Assembly: GCA_026646875.1 (NCBI GenBank)
Contig: JAPKHL010000015.1
Coordinates: forward strand, 1 to 39,387
Direction of reading: 5' to 3'
DNA: 39,387 nucleotides
Source: Rhodocyclaceae bacterium
GTDB taxonomy: Bacteria; Pseudomonadota; Gammaproteobacteria; Burkholderiales; Rhodocyclaceae
In this document: piece after piece, positions 24,284 through 33,234 of the stretch
How the letters are laid out: each line of letters starts with the position of its first letter
How positions within the stretch are numbered: the first letter of the stretch is position 1
Notes under the pieces: generated by a model
Told to the model about the DNA's origin: nothing
Seen by the model: the letters and a program-made list of their open reading frames with translations, nothing else
Databases searched by the model: none
Translations under genes and position numbers: made by a program

Positions 24284-24716
24284 AGATCATGATCTCGGTC
24301 AGCGTGTCGCGCCGCTGGAGTTCCGATTCGAATTCGGTGAGCTCGGCGCCGAGCGCGTCGCGGATCGAGATCATGCCCAGGGGCTTGCCGTCCTCGACCA
24401 CCGGCATGTGACGGAAACCGCCCTCGTACATCATGTGCAGGGCGTGACTGATCGGCCGGTCGGAGGCGATGGTCTGCGGGTCCCGGGTCATCACCTCGGC
24501 CAGCCGGGTTCGCTCGGGATCGAGCCCCGGCGCGACCACCCGGTTGAGCAGGTCGCGCTCGGTGAAGATGCCGGCCAGCCGGCCATGGGCGACGATCAGC
24601 AGCGAGCCGACCCGCTCGGCGGCCATGCGACTGGCGGCGTCGCGCACGCTCAGGGCGGCATCGGCGCAGAGAATCTTCTGGTTGCGGATCACATCGCTGA
24701 TCTTGCGGTTCGGCAT
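24282..24716 (-). CDS. CBS-domain pair protein
   Basis: This is a small cytoplasmic protein of 144 residues made only of two CBS domains (about 8-62 and 75-130), which bind adenine nucleotides or similar ligands and act as sensors or regulatory modules. The first has VRDAASRMAAERVGSLLIV and GIFTERDLL; the second PISHALHMMYEGGFRHMPVVE and GMISIRDAL, both classical CBS signatures. ATG 24716 has AAGGAG seven bases upstream; a GTG at 24731 is in frame but would place that ribosome site inside the gene. Its partner is unknown; it diverges from a dehydrogenase gene. Confidence 0.9.
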   Translation of the reverse strand: MPNRKISDVIRNQKILCADAALSVRDAASRMAAERVGSLLIVAHGRLAGIFTERDLLNRVVAPGLDPERTRLAEVMTRDPQTIASDRPISHALHMMYEGGFRHMPVVEDGKPLGMISIRDALGAELTEFESELQRRDTLTEIMI

Positions 24717-24883
24717 TGCTTTCTCCTTCACGCGGGATGGGGCAGGGAACGGACGCTGCGGCTTCGCGCAGACGTGGCCGGGGCGGCCTTATTGTTACCC
24801 GATCCGGCATGAAACTTCCAGCATAATTGGCGCAGCGGCGGTCCGGGCAGGGCCCGCGCGCACGACACGATCCCGGGGACATC

Positions 24884-26293
24884 ATGGACGGAACAACACT
24901 CATCGAAGCGATTGCCGCGCGGATCGGGGCGCGGCACGTGCTGTGCACGCCGGCGGAAATGCGCCCCGCGCTGGAGGACTGGCGCGGGCGCTACCGGGGC
25001 GATGCCCTGGCCGTGGTCCGGCCCGGCAGTACGGAGGAAGTGGCGGCCGTGGCGCGGGCCTGCGCGGCGGCCGGCGTATCGATGGTGCCGCAGGGCGGCA
25101 ACACCAGCCTGTGCGGTGCCGCGACGCCGCTGCCGGGGGCGGCGTCGGTGGTGGTCAGCCTGTCGCGACTGAACCGCATCCGTGCCATCGATACCGCCAA
25201 TAACACCATCACCGTCGAGGCCGGCTGCGTGCTGGCTACCGTGCAGGAGGCCGCTGAACGGGCCGGCCGCCTGTTTCCGCTGGCGCTGGCGGCCGAAGGC
25301 AGCTGCCAGATCGGCGGCAACCTGTCGACCAACGCCGGCGGCGTGCAGGTGCTGCGCTACGGCAACACGCGCGAGCTGACCCTTGGGCTGGAAGTGGTGC
25401 TGGCCGACGGACGGGTGTGGAACGGTCTGCGCGGCCTGCGCAAGGACAATACCGGCTACGACCTCAAGCAGTTGTTCATCGGCGCCGAGGGGACGCTCGG
25501 GATCATCACCGCGGCCGTGCTCAAGCTCTTCCCGCTGCCCCGGGCGAGCGCCACGGCCTGGCTGGCGATTGCCTCGCCGGCAGCCGCCGTGCAACTGCTG
25601 GCCGACCTGCAGGCGGCCTTCGGACCGCAGCTGACGGCCTGCGAACTGGTCTCCGGAATCTCCCTCGGGCTGGTTCTCAAGCACATCCCCGACGCACAGG
25701 CACCGCTGGCGCCCAGTCCCTGGCACCTGCTCGTCGAACTGAGCGCGGGCGAGGACGAGCCGGCCCTGCGCGCCGGTCTCGAAGCCTTCCTCGGCCGGCA
25801 GCTGGAAGCCGGAGGGATCGCCGATGCGACGCTGGCGCAGAATGCCGCGCAGGCACGGCGGCTGTGGGCCCTGCGCGAGAACATCGGTGAGGCGCAGAAG
25901 ATCGAGGGGCTGTCGATCAAGCACGACGTTTCGGTGCCGATCTCGCGCATCCCCGAATTCCTCGAGCGCGCCGACGCCGCCCTGCTGACGGCCTTTCCGG
26001 GCATTCGCATCGTTGCTTTCGGGCATATCGGCGATGGCAACCTGCACTACAACCAGTCGCGCGCGGAAGCCGGCGAGAACGCCGCCTTCATCGCCGCGCA
26101 GCCGGTGGTCGACCGTATCGTCCATGATCTGGTCGACGAACTCGGCGGCAGCATCAGCGCCGAGCACGGCATCGGCCAGCTCAAGCGCGAGGAGCTGGCG
26201 CACTACCGCAGTCCGCTCGAACTGGAAATGATGCGTTCGCTCAAGCAGGCGCTCGATCCGCGCGGGCTGATGAATCCGGGGAAAGTGCTGTAG
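24884..26293 (+). CDS. FAD-binding D-2-hydroxyacid dehydrogenase (GlcD/D-LDH type)
   Basis: This is a flavoprotein of the D-lactate/glycolate/D-2-hydroxyglutarate dehydrogenase group, oxidising a D-2-hydroxyacid to the 2-oxoacid. The 469-residue product has the PCMH FAD-binding domain (about 38-215) with PQGGNTSLCGAATP and GGNLSTNAGGVQVLRYGNTRE. The C-terminal cap (about 220-465) has the metal-site FGHIGDGNLHYN and AEHGIGQLKR. There is no signal peptide or iron-sulfur motif. Candidate substrates are D-lactate (a product of GloB), D-2-hydroxyglutarate or glycolate; sequence alone does not decide. GGGGAC lies a few bases before ATG 24884. A CATAAT box at 24822 may be its -10. Confidence 0.92.
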   Translation: MDGTTLIEAIAARIGARHVLCTPAEMRPALEDWRGRYRGDALAVVRPGSTEEVAAVARACAAAGVSMVPQGGNTSLCGAATPLPGAASVVVSLSRLNRIRAIDTANNTITVEAGCVLATVQEAAERAGRLFPLALAAEGSCQIGGNLSTNAGGVQVLRYGNTRELTLGLEVVLADGRVWNGLRGLRKDNTGYDLKQLFIGAEGTLGIITAAVLKLFPLPRASATAWLAIASPAAAVQLLADLQAAFGPQLTACELVSGISLGLVLKHIPDAQAPLAPSPWHLLVELSAGEDEPALRAGLEAFLGRQLEAGGIADATLAQNAAQARRLWALRENIGEAQKIEGLSIKHDVSVPISRIPEFLERADAALLTAFPGIRIVAFGHIGDGNLHYNQSRAEAGENAAFIAAQPVVDRIVHDLVDELGGSISAEHGIGQLKREELAHYRSPLELEMMRSLKQALDPRGLMNPGKVL

Positions 26294-26330
26294 CCGGCCG
26301 CAGGGCGCTCCGGGCCGCGACGGGGCGGCT

Positions 26331-26609
26331 TCAGGGGGTTTCGAGCGCCCGCGTCAGCAACTCGCCGACCAGCTCGTTGAGTCCCGTTCCGCGCTCGGCG
26401 GCGAGCGTCTGCAGCGTCCTGACGAGGTCGCCGTCGAGCTTGACGGCGAAGGGCACGAGGCCGGCGGCCTGATCGAGCCGGCGCTGTTCGCGGCGGTCGG
26501 GGAGGGCCGTCGCGGCCTCGGCGAAGCGCTCGGGCGTGGCGGCGGTGCGCAGGCGGTTGGCGGCCTTGAGGAATTTGTTCTTCTCGAGGTCGGTGCGTTT
26601 CATGGCCAT
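26331..26609 (-). CDS. Small RHH-like conserved protein
   Basis: This is a 92-residue soluble protein. The N-terminal 35 residues are basic (MAMKRTDLEKNKFLKAANR). The C-terminal half (about 50-90) has the pattern of a ribbon-helix-helix: a short strand VPFAVKLDG, then helix DLVRTLQTLAAERG and helix LNELVGELLTRALE. RHH proteins usually dimerise and bind DNA, often as repressors or antitoxins; no toxin-like gene adjoins it. AAGGA stands about eight bases before ATG 26609. It begins 30 bases after hslO on the same strand, so it is probably the last gene of that operon. The fold is an inference by eye. Confidence 0.65.
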   Translation of the reverse strand: MAMKRTDLEKNKFLKAANRLRTAATPERFAEAATALPDRREQRRLDQAAGLVPFAVKLDGDLVRTLQTLAAERGTGLNELVGELLTRALETP

Positions 26610-26639
26610 GCGTTCTATCCTTCTGGGCTTGCCGGCGTG

Positions 26640-27494
26640 TCAGTGCAGCGTCGGCGGATTGGCGCGGAACAGCGCCTCGACAGCCTGGGCGTCGAAGCGG
26701 TATTCGCGGTTGCAGATATCGTCCTTGATCACCACTTCGCCGTATTCGCGCAGGATGGCGTCGACCTCGTCGCGGCCCAGGGTGCGCAGCATCGAGCGCA
26801 CCTTCTCCCAGTCTTCCGGGCAGTCGTGCGCGACCGGTTGCGCATCGAAGACGCGCACGGTTTCCTCGTTGAACAGACGCAGCAGGAGCGCTTCCGGCGA
26901 CAGGCCGAGCAGTTCTTCCGCCTTCACCGTCGAGGCGAGGTGCTCGATGCGCGCCCAGCCATCGGGGTCGCGCTCGTCGGCGGTCGGCAGCTTCTGCAGG
27001 AAGAGACCGGCCGCGCCGTGCTCGTTGGCGGCGAGGAAGAGGCGCGAGGGCAGCTGCTCGGACTGCTTCAGGTAGTGTTCGAAGATCGTGGCGATGCTGT
27101 CGCCGTCGAGCGGGACGAAGCTCTGGTAAGGCTCGCGCATGCTCGGCAGGTCGAGCGACAGCAGCAGCTGGCCGTGTCCGAGCAGGTCGGGCGCCGGGCC
27201 GGGCGCCACCTGCCCGGTGCAGCGCGCCATGCCGCGGATCTGCAGGCGTTCGTTGCAATCGATGACGAGCAGCGAGACCGGCCCGCTGCCGCGCAGCTGG
27301 AAGGTGATGCGGCCGGGCTGCTTGAGGTTGCAGCCGATCAGCAGGGTGGTGGCGCTCATCTCTCCAAGCAGGCGCGCCACCGGGGCAGGATAGTCGCGGC
27401 CGGCGAGCATCCCTCGCCACACCGGGCCGAGGTTGACGACGGCGCCGCGGATGTCGAGCTCGTCGAACAGGAAGCGCTGGACCTGGTCGTTCAT
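26640..27494 (-). CDS. hslO: Hsp33-type chaperone HslO lacking two zinc cysteines
   Basis: Hsp33 is a cytoplasmic holdase activated by oxidation: in E. coli four cysteines (C-X-C and C-X2-C) bind zinc and form disulfides under oxidative stress. The 284-residue product matches the family along its length (RGAVVNLGPVW, LLGEMSATTLLIG, GNxxITFQLRGSGPV-like core) and keeps the C-terminal EKVRSMLRTLGRDEVDAILREYGEV and NREYRFD. However, the two motifs read HDCPED (C225) and DDIC (C261), so only one cysteine per pair remains. The switch is therefore altered or lost. The start ATG overlaps the stop of the ArsC-like gene as ATGA. Confidence 0.9.
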   Translation of the reverse strand: MNDQVQRFLFDELDIRGAVVNLGPVWRGMLAGRDYPAPVARLLGEMSATTLLIGCNLKQPGRITFQLRGSGPVSLLVIDCNERLQIRGMARCTGQVAPGPAPDLLGHGQLLLSLDLPSMREPYQSFVPLDGDSIATIFEHYLKQSEQLPSRLFLAANEHGAAGLFLQKLPTADERDPDGWARIEHLASTVKAEELLGLSPEALLLRLFNEETVRVFDAQPVAHDCPEDWEKVRSMLRTLGRDEVDAILREYGEVVIKDDICNREYRFDAQAVEALFRANPPTLH

Positions 27495-27838
27495 CGTGCC
27501 AGCTCCCGCGCGTAGCGCTCGGGGTCGAAGCCGACCAGCAGCTGCGCGCCGGCATCGAGGACCGGCCGCTTGATCAGGCTCGGCACCTCGGCCATCAGGG
27601 CCAGCGCCTTGGCCTCGTCCACGCCGGAACGCTGCTCGTCGGTGAGCTTCTTCCACATCAGGCCCCGCGTGTTGAGCAGTGTCTGCCAGCCAGCGCGCCG
27701 GTTCCAGTCGGGCAGGTGACTCGCCGCCACGCCGGCCTTCTTGTAGTCGATGAATTCGTGGGCGATGCCGTTGGCCTCCAGCCAGGCGATGGCCTTCTTC
27801 ATCGTGTCGCAGTTGCGGATGCCGTAGATGCGGATCAT
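27491..27838 (-). CDS. ArsC/Spx-family thioredoxin-fold reductase (YffB-like)
   Basis: This is a 115-residue protein of the ArsC/Spx superfamily. It has the N-terminal strand MIRIYGIRNCDTMKKA with C10 in the position of the catalytic cysteine, EFIDYKK, and the closing SLIKRPVLD motif, in which the Arg is conserved for substrate binding. This pattern is nearest YffB, whose physiological substrate is unclear, and not a proven arsenate reductase; no ars genes are near. GAGGAAGGA stands before ATG 27838. It lies 10 bases after tex and overlaps hslO by four bases, so the three genes are likely co-transcribed. Confidence 0.88.
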   Translation of the reverse strand: MIRIYGIRNCDTMKKAIAWLEANGIAHEFIDYKKAGVAASHLPDWNRRAGWQTLLNTRGLMWKKLTDEQRSGVDEAKALALMAEVPSLIKRPVLDAGAQLLVGFDPERYARELAR

Positions 27839-27848
27839 CGTTCCTTCC

Positions 27849-30206
27849 TCAGCGCTTGAGACGGGCAAAGGCCGCCGCCATCGCGCCGGCCGGCTCGGGC
27901 TGGCGCGCCTGCTGCTGACGGGCCTTGTTCGAGAGCGGCGCGCTGCCGCCGCCGGCCCTGGCGCCGGCGGCCGGCAGCTCGTCGTTCAGGCGCATGGTGA
28001 GCGCAATGCGGTTGCGCGGCAAGTCGACCTCGAGCACCTTGACCTTGACCACGTCGCCGGCCTTCACGACCTCGCGCGGGTCCTTGACGAACTTGGTGGA
28101 CAGCGCGGAGATATGCACCAGGCCGTCCTGATGCACGCCGATATCGACGAAGGCCCCGAAGTTCGCGACGTTGGTCACCACGCCTTCGAGCAGCATGCCC
28201 GGCTGCAGATCCCTGACGTCCTCGACACCGTCCCTGAAGGCGGCGGTGCGGAATTCCGGGCGTGGGTCGCGACCGGGTTTCTCCAGCTCGCCGAGGATGT
28301 CCTGCACGGTCGGCAGGCCGAATTTCTCGTCGGTGTAGCGGTTTGGCTGCAGGGATTTGACGAGGCGCGCGTCGCCGATCAACTCGCCGATGCCCTTCCT
28401 GATGTCGGCCAGGATGCGCTCAACCAGTGGATAGGCCTCCGGGTGCACCGCCGAGGCGTCGAGCGGATTGTCGCCGCCGGTGATGCGCAGGAAGCCAGCG
28501 GCCTGTTCGAAGGTCTTCTCGCCGAGCCGGGGAACGGCGAGCAGGTCCTGGCGCGTCCTGAAGGCGCCGTGCTTGTCGCGGTACGCGACAATGTTTGCGG
28601 CGAGCGTCGGGTTGAGGCCGGAAATGCGGGTGAGCAGCGGCACCGAGGCGGTGTTCACGTCGACGCCGACGGCGTTCACGCAGTCCTCGACGACGGCGTC
28701 GAGCGCACGCGCCAGCTTGGTCTGGCTGACATCGTGCTGGTACTGGCCGACGCCGATCGATTTCGGATCGATCTTGACCAGCTCGGCGAGCGGATCCTGG
28801 AGGCGGCGCGCGATGGAGACGGCGCCGCGCAGGCTGACGTCAAGTTCCGGGAATTCGCGCGCAGCGTATTCGGAGGCCGAATACACCGAGGCGCCAGCTT
28901 CCGAGACGACGATTTTGGTCATGCGCAACTCGGGCATCAGGCGAATCAGTTCGGCGGCCAGTTTGTCGGTTTCGCGCGAGGCGGTGCCGTTGCCGATGCT
29001 GATCAGGTCGACACTGTGTTTCCTGGCCAGCAGGCCGAGCGTCTGCAGGGCACCGCCCCAGTCGCGGCGCGGTTCGTGCGGATAGACCGTGGCGGTTTCG
29101 AGCAACTTGCCGGTGGCGTCGACGACGGCAACCTTGACCCCGGTGCGCAGGCCGGGGTCAAGCCCCATGGTGGCCCGTTGTCCAGCCGGCGCGGCCAGCA
29201 GCAGGTCGTGCAGATTGCTGCCGAAGACGCGGATTGCCTCTTCCTCGGCACGCTCCCGCAGGACATTCATCAGTTCCAGTTCGAGATGCAGGAAGATCTT
29301 GACGCGCCAGGTCCAGCGCACCGTCTCGGAGAGCCAGCGGTCGCCGGGGCGGCCCTGATCGGCGATGCCGAAGCGTTTGGCGATGCGCGCTTCGCAGGGA
29401 TTGTGTCCAACCGGCCGGTGGTTCTCGTCGAGCTCGCTGTCGAGCACCAGGCTGACTTGCAGCATGCCCTCGTTGCGTCCGCGGAAGAGGGCCAGTGCGC
29501 GGTGCGAGGGAATCTCGCCGATCGCCTCGCTGTAATCGAAGTAATCGCGGAACTTGGCGCCCTCGGTTTCCTTGCCGGCGACGACGGTCGACCTGAGCAC
29601 GCCGTGCGCCTCCAGGTATTCGCGCAGGCTGCCAAGGAGTCCGGCATCCTCGGCGAAGCGCTCCATGAGGATCTGGCGCGCCCCGTCGAGCACCGCCTTG
29701 ACGTCGGCGAAGCCGGCCTCGGCATTGAGGTATTTTTCCGCTTCGGCGTCCGGCGTCAGCGACGGATCGTCGAGCAGGGCCTCGGCGAGCGGCTGCAGCC
29801 CGGCTTCGCGGGCGATCTGGGCCTTGGTGCGGCGCTTCTGCTTGTAGGGCAGGTAGAGATCCTCGAGACGCTGCTTGGTCTCGGCCAGCGCAATGTCGGC
29901 TTCGAGCTCGGGGGTCAGCTTGCCCTGCTCGCCGATCGAAGCGAGGATCGCGGCACGGCGCGTCTCGAGCTCGCGCAGGTAAACCAGGCGCTCGTCGAGC
30001 ATGCGCAGCTGGGTGTCGTCGAGTCCGCCGGTGACCTCCTTGCGGTAACGGGCGATGAAGGGGACGGTTGCTCCCTCGGCAAGCAGTTCGACGGTGGCGA
30101 CCACCTGCTGCAGGCGACAGCCGAGTTCCTCGGCGATCTTCCGGGCGATGCGGTATTCGGTGTTGTTCTCGGTGCGATTCTCGGTGGGGGCGGTCAGTTG
30201 CGACAT
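27849..30206 (-). CDS. tex: Tex family RNA-binding transcription accessory protein
   Basis: Tex is a conserved cytoplasmic nucleic-acid-binding protein related to eukaryotic Spt6, affecting transcription and, in some pathogens, toxin expression. The product has 785 residues. In order it has an N-terminal helical region with [17 protein letters not shown], a YqgF/RNase H-like domain (about 330-450; [17 protein letters not shown]), helix-hairpin-helix segments (about 500-570; [22 protein letters not shown]), and a C-terminal S1 domain (about 650-725; [19 protein letters not shown]). ATG 30206 (MSQLTAP) is used; it has no strong Shine-Dalgarno. A promoter-like sequence lies 40-65 bases upstream. 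A short Gln/Ala tail ends the protein. Confidence 0.96.
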   Translation of the reverse strand: MSQLTAPTENRTENNTEYRIARKIAEELGCRLQQVVATVELLAEGATVPFIARYRKEVTGGLDDTQLRMLDERLVYLRELETRRAAILASIGEQGKLTPELEADIALAETKQRLEDLYLPYKQKRRTKAQIAREAGLQPLAEALLDDPSLTPDAEAEKYLNAEAGFADVKAVLDGARQILMERFAEDAGLLGSLREYLEAHGVLRSTVVAGKETEGAKFRDYFDYSEAIGEIPSHRALALFRGRNEGMLQVSLVLDSELDENHRPVGHNPCEARIAKRFGIADQGRPGDRWLSETVRWTWRVKIFLHLELELMNVLRERAEEEAIRVFGSNLHDLLLAAPAGQRATMGLDPGLRTGVKVAVVDATGKLLETATVYPHEPRRDWGGALQTLGLLARKHSVDLISIGNGTASRETDKLAAELIRLMPELRMTKIVVSEAGASVYSASEYAAREFPELDVSLRGAVSIARRLQDPLAELVKIDPKSIGVGQYQHDVSQTKLARALDAVVEDCVNAVGVDVNTASVPLLTRISGLNPTLAANIVAYRDKHGAFRTRQDLLAVPRLGEKTFEQAAGFLRITGGDNPLDASAVHPEAYPLVERILADIRKGIGELIGDARLVKSLQPNRYTDEKFGLPTVQDILGELEKPGRDPRPEFRTAAFRDGVEDVRDLQPGMLLEGVVTNVANFGAFVDIGVHQDGLVHISALSTKFVKDPREVVKAGDVVKVKVLEVDLPRNRIALTMRLNDELPAAGARAGGGSAPLSNKARQQQARQPEPAGAMAAAFARLKR

Positions 30207-30242
30207 CGGTGCGCGGGCGTTCGCGTGAAAAAAGGAGGGCGA

Positions 30243-30271
30243 ACTATGCAGAATCGGGCGTGAAAACTCAA
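30243..30271 (-). promoter_or_regulatory. Candidate sigma70 promoter of tex
   Basis: On the minus strand, TTGAGT (30266-30271) and CATAGT (30243-30248) stand exactly 17 bases apart. Each matches four of six consensus bases. They lie in the 118-base gap between tex and the end of the EAL regulator gene, which has no other feature. This would give tex and its downstream genes their own promoter. Confidence 0.45.
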
Positions 30272-30324
30272 GTTCCGCGCGGGCCCGCACCACAGGTCTC
30301 CGGCGGGAACTTTCTCCAGCCGGA

Positions 30325-32622
30325 TCAGGCCTCCGCCGGCAGCCGGGCGTGGAGCCAGGCGCGGAAATTGTCGGCATCCATCGGCCGGGCGTACAGGTAG
30401 CCCTGCGCCTGCTCGCAGCCGATGTTGTGCAGCAATGCGGCCTGCGCCTCGTTCTCGACCCCCTCGGCGACGACGGAGAGGCCGAGGGCCTGGGCCAGCT
30501 TGACCACCATGTCGGCGATGCGCGTGCCGCACCCGTCGGGCAGGGTCATGGCGCTGACAAAGCTGCGGTCGATCTTCAGGCGGTTGAGCGGCAGCTGCTG
30601 CAGGTAGGAGAGCGAGGAGAAGCCGGTGCCGAAATCGTCGACGGCGATCTCGGCGCCGAGTGAGCGCAATTCGCGCAGCGTGGCGATGACGGTGTCGGCG
30701 TCGAACATGGCCACACCCTCGGTGATTTCCAGTTCGATGCGGCGCGCGGGGACCCCGAGGGTATCGAAAACCTCGCGCACGCGGCTCACGAAGCGGTTGT
30801 CGCGGAACTGCACGGGCGAGACGTTGACGGCCATGCGCAGCGACGGCAGTCCCTCGGCGTCCCATCGCAGCAACTGGGCGGCGGCGGTGCGCAGGACCCA
30901 TTCGCCGAGATCGGGAATCAGGCCGGCGTATTCGGCGAGCGAAATGAACTGGTCGGGGGGGATGTTGCGACCGTCGTCGGTGCGCCAGCGGATCAGGGCT
31001 TCCGCGCCAACCACGCGACCGCTCGCCAAGTCGATCTGTGGCTGGTAATGGACTGACAGTCCTCGCTTGCCGACGATCGCGGCGCGCAGGTCGTGCAGCA
31101 GATCGAGGCGTGCGCGCGTGGCGGCCGTCATGTCCTGCGTGTAGTAGCGCCAGTGGGTGTGCTGGTCGTTGCGGGCGCGCTTGAGGGCGATGTTGGTCGT
31201 CTTGATGACGTTGAGTCCGTCACCGCTGTCGGCGCACAGACGGGTCAAGCCGATGGTGGCCTGTACCGGCAGGCGGTAGTCCTCGACGCTGATCGGTGCG
31301 TCGAACTGCGCGAGCAGGGCGGCCGGATCGAGCTTCCGGTCGGGAGCGAGCAGCCCGAAGACGTCCCCTCCGACACGCGCCAGCGTGGCCCGGGCGTCCT
31401 CCGCCGCAGGGTTGCCGAGCCAGTCGCGCAGGCGTTGCATCACGGCGAGCAGGAGGGTGTCGCCTTTTTCGTGGCCGAGCGCATCGTTGATCTCGGAGAA
31501 ATGATCGATGTCGATCAGCGCGACGGTCCAGCCCGCTTCCCCGCGCTGGCGGTGCTCGTCAATGGCCTTGATGAAGCCTTTGCGGTTGGGAAGTCCGGTG
31601 AGCGGGTCGGAGAAGGCGAGGAATTCCAGATCGCCGAACAGATTGACGTTCTCGAGGCCGACCGCGATGTTGACGCAGAAGACCTCGAGCAGCTGCCGGT
31701 CGGTTTCCGTGAGCGGTGTGCGCGTGGCCAGGAAGACCGCGGCGTTGTTGCCGTCGTCGCCACTGAAGTAGAGAACCGTCGCACCATCGGTGTAGATGTT
31801 GCGCTTTTCGGCGAGGCAGCGGCGGACGTCGTTGACGATGCGCGGGTCGTCGATCTCTTCGAGCGGCCGGTCGATCAGCACGCTGTATCTTCCGGCGGCG
31901 CCGACGACGGTCAGGGGGCGGTTGAGCGCGCCTGGCTGCGGGTGCGCGTCGCGGGCGCAGAGCAGCCCCTCCGGTGCCAGGCGGAGCAGGGCCGCCAGCT
32001 GGGTCAGGACGCCTTCGGCAAAGCCCCTGAGCGCACGCTGCGAGAACAGGTCGGCGGCGGAATTGACGATCAGTTCGAGTCCGCGCCGGCTGGCGTTGAT
32101 GGTGTGGATCTGTTCGTAGGAGCGGATTGCCGTGGTCAGGGTGGTGAGCAGGCGGATGCGTGTCAGTTCGGATTTGGTCTTGTAGTCGTTGATGTCGTAA
32201 TCGCGGATCACGCGCATTTCCGGGGCGTAGCCGGGCTGGCCGGTGCGCAGGATGATGCGCAGCTCGGCAAGGCCGAGTTCGTTGCGGATGAGGCGCACCA
32301 GATCGAGCCCGGAACTTTCGTTTTCCATCACGACGTCGAGTAGTGCCACCGCAATGTCGGGTTCGTGCCGCAGGATGTCGAGCGCCTCCGCGCCGGTATG
32401 GGCATGCAGGAACTGCAGCGGGTGGCCGTCGATCAGGATGTCGTGCAGGGCGAAAAGGGTGGCGTTGTGCACTTCCCGGTCGTCGTCGACGATCAGCACC
32501 CGCCAGCATTTGCGTGTCCTGAGCGGGGCCGGGGCGACGTCCTCGGGGTCGTCGATGAATTCCAGCAGATCGTCGCTGTCGGCCTGGTCGACAGCGTGCG
32601 GGAATGAATTCGGCAGGGTCAT
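30325..32622 (-). CDS. Response regulator with DUF3369, degenerate GGDEF and EAL domains
   Basis: This is a c-di-GMP signalling protein of 765 residues. The receiver (about 40-165) has D46-D48, phospho-acceptor D96 and a YKTK lysine; DUF3369 follows (about 170-315), a sensor-like module usually found beside receivers. The GGDEF domain (about 335-495) reads GGDVF at 418-422, losing the catalytic Glu, so cyclase activity is unlikely. The EAL domain (about 515-760) is complete: EALIRW (541-546), [33 protein letters not shown] and QGYLYARP. It should be an active phosphodiesterase. ATG 32622 follows GGAGGACTCCGC, giving a good ribosome site. It diverges from fliW, which fits a link to motility. 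Confidence 0.93.
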   Translation of the reverse strand: MTLPNSFPHAVDQADSDDLLEFIDDPEDVAPAPLRTRKCWRVLIVDDDREVHNATLFALHDILIDGHPLQFLHAHTGAEALDILRHEPDIAVALLDVVMENESSGLDLVRLIRNELGLAELRIILRTGQPGYAPEMRVIRDYDINDYKTKSELTRIRLLTTLTTAIRSYEQIHTINASRRGLELIVNSAADLFSQRALRGFAEGVLTQLAALLRLAPEGLLCARDAHPQPGALNRPLTVVGAAGRYSVLIDRPLEEIDDPRIVNDVRRCLAEKRNIYTDGATVLYFSGDDGNNAAVFLATRTPLTETDRQLLEVFCVNIAVGLENVNLFGDLEFLAFSDPLTGLPNRKGFIKAIDEHRQRGEAGWTVALIDIDHFSEINDALGHEKGDTLLLAVMQRLRDWLGNPAAEDARATLARVGGDVFGLLAPDRKLDPAALLAQFDAPISVEDYRLPVQATIGLTRLCADSGDGLNVIKTTNIALKRARNDQHTHWRYYTQDMTAATRARLDLLHDLRAAIVGKRGLSVHYQPQIDLASGRVVGAEALIRWRTDDGRNIPPDQFISLAEYAGLIPDLGEWVLRTAAAQLLRWDAEGLPSLRMAVNVSPVQFRDNRFVSRVREVFDTLGVPARRIELEITEGVAMFDADTVIATLRELRSLGAEIAVDDFGTGFSSLSYLQQLPLNRLKIDRSFVSAMTLPDGCGTRIADMVVKLAQALGLSVVAEGVENEAQAALLHNIGCEQAQGYLYARPMDADNFRAWLHARLPAEA

Positions 32623-32660
32623 GCGGAGTCCTCCGATGCGCTGCGCGGCGCAACACGGCA

Positions 32661-32666
32661 ATTGTA
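32661..32666 (-). promoter_or_regulatory. Candidate -10 box for the EAL regulator gene (TACAAT)
   Basis: TACAAT on the minus strand matches five of six consensus bases, 39 bases before the start of the EAL gene. No clear -35 is seen at 16-18 bases. Confidence 0.35.
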
Positions 32667-32677
32667 TCAACATCGTT

Positions 32678-32706
32678 TTGCCGGAAGGATGCGAATCGGG
32701 TTAAAT
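32678..32706 (+). promoter_or_regulatory. Candidate sigma70 promoter of fliW
   Basis: TTGCCG (32678-32683) and TTAAAT (32701-32706) are 17 bases apart, each with four of six matches, about 80 bases before the fliW start. It lies back to back with the -10 box of the divergent EAL gene. Confidence 0.4.
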
Positions 32707-32787
32707 TCGCGGAATCGCCGAACCGTCGCCGAGTCCTGTTTTGCACATTGTCCGGTCCGGGCCGGCACCATCACCAGGGGGAAATGC

Positions 32788-33216
32788 ATGAAAATCGATA
32801 TCGAACGCTTGGGTCTGCGCGAAATTCCGGTCGATCCGGAAACCCTGTTCAGCTTCCCCGAGGGCATTGCCGGTTTCGAGGACTGCAAGCGCTTCAAGCT
32901 GTTTCACGAGGAAGGCAAGCCGACGGTGTTCTGGCTGCAGTCGCTCGATCGCAGTGAGGTGCTGTTTCCGATCGTCGCTCCCGGAATGCTCGACATCGAA
33001 TACCAGATCGAGCTGTCCGATGCCGATTGCGCCCTGCTCGGACTCGAGAGCATCGACGACGCGGCGGTGGTGGTGATCGTTTACCGCAGCGAGGCAGCCG
33101 ATGGCCGGATCGCAGCGAACGCGCGCTCGCCGCTGATCCTGAACCTGAAAAACCGCCGGGGCATGCAGAAAATCCTGCACGAAGTGCATCCGACGCTGCT
33201 CTACCGCGCGCGCTAG
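32788..33216 (+). CDS. fliW: Flagellar assembly factor FliW
   Basis: FliW binds flagellin and antagonises the RNA-binding regulator CsrA, so that flagellin translation follows filament assembly. The 142-residue product matches the family: FSFPEGIAGFEDCKRFKLF near the start, WLQSLDRSEVLFPIVAP, and the closing SPLILNLKNRRGMQKILHE. Length is typical. ATG 32788 follows CAGGGGG; an ATG at 32784 is out of frame. Neither csrA nor any flagellar gene is in the window. The gene stands between a c-di-GMP phosphodiesterase (divergent) and a carbonic-anhydrase-like gene (convergent, 18 bases). Confidence 0.92.
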   Translation: MKIDIERLGLREIPVDPETLFSFPEGIAGFEDCKRFKLFHEEGKPTVFWLQSLDRSEVLFPIVAPGMLDIEYQIELSDADCALLGLESIDDAAVVVIVYRSEAADGRIAANARSPLILNLKNRRGMQKILHEVHPTLLYRAR

Positions 33217-33234
33217 CCGCGCGGAAGGGGGCGC

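Noticed and set aside
27491..27838. Annotation of the ArsC-like gene as arsenate reductase
   Set aside because: It has the ArsC/Spx fold cysteine, but the pattern is nearest YffB and no arsR, arsB or acr3 gene is near.
30246..30256. The 11-mer ATGCAGAATCG is shared by the tex promoter region and the phaC promoter (18734-18744)
   Set aside because: It covers different promoter parts and strands in the two places and lacks the palindromic core of the PhaR candidate site; a chance match is likely.
27828..30263. An 811-codon open frame on the plus strand, antisense to tex
   Set aside because: tex on the other strand has recognisable YqgF and S1 domains. The antisense frame has the same composition artefact as above.
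31093..32343. A 416-codon plus-strand frame opposite the EAL regulator
   Set aside because: No motif or ribosome site; the minus strand carries complete REC, DUF3369 and EAL signatures.
32702..32724. A TAAA...GCCGAA pair before fliW resembling a flagellar sigma28 promoter
   Set aside because: The distance from TAAA to GCCG is 15 bases instead of about 19, and the -10 half is GCCGAACC rather than GCCGATAA. A sigma70-type arrangement just upstream fits better.
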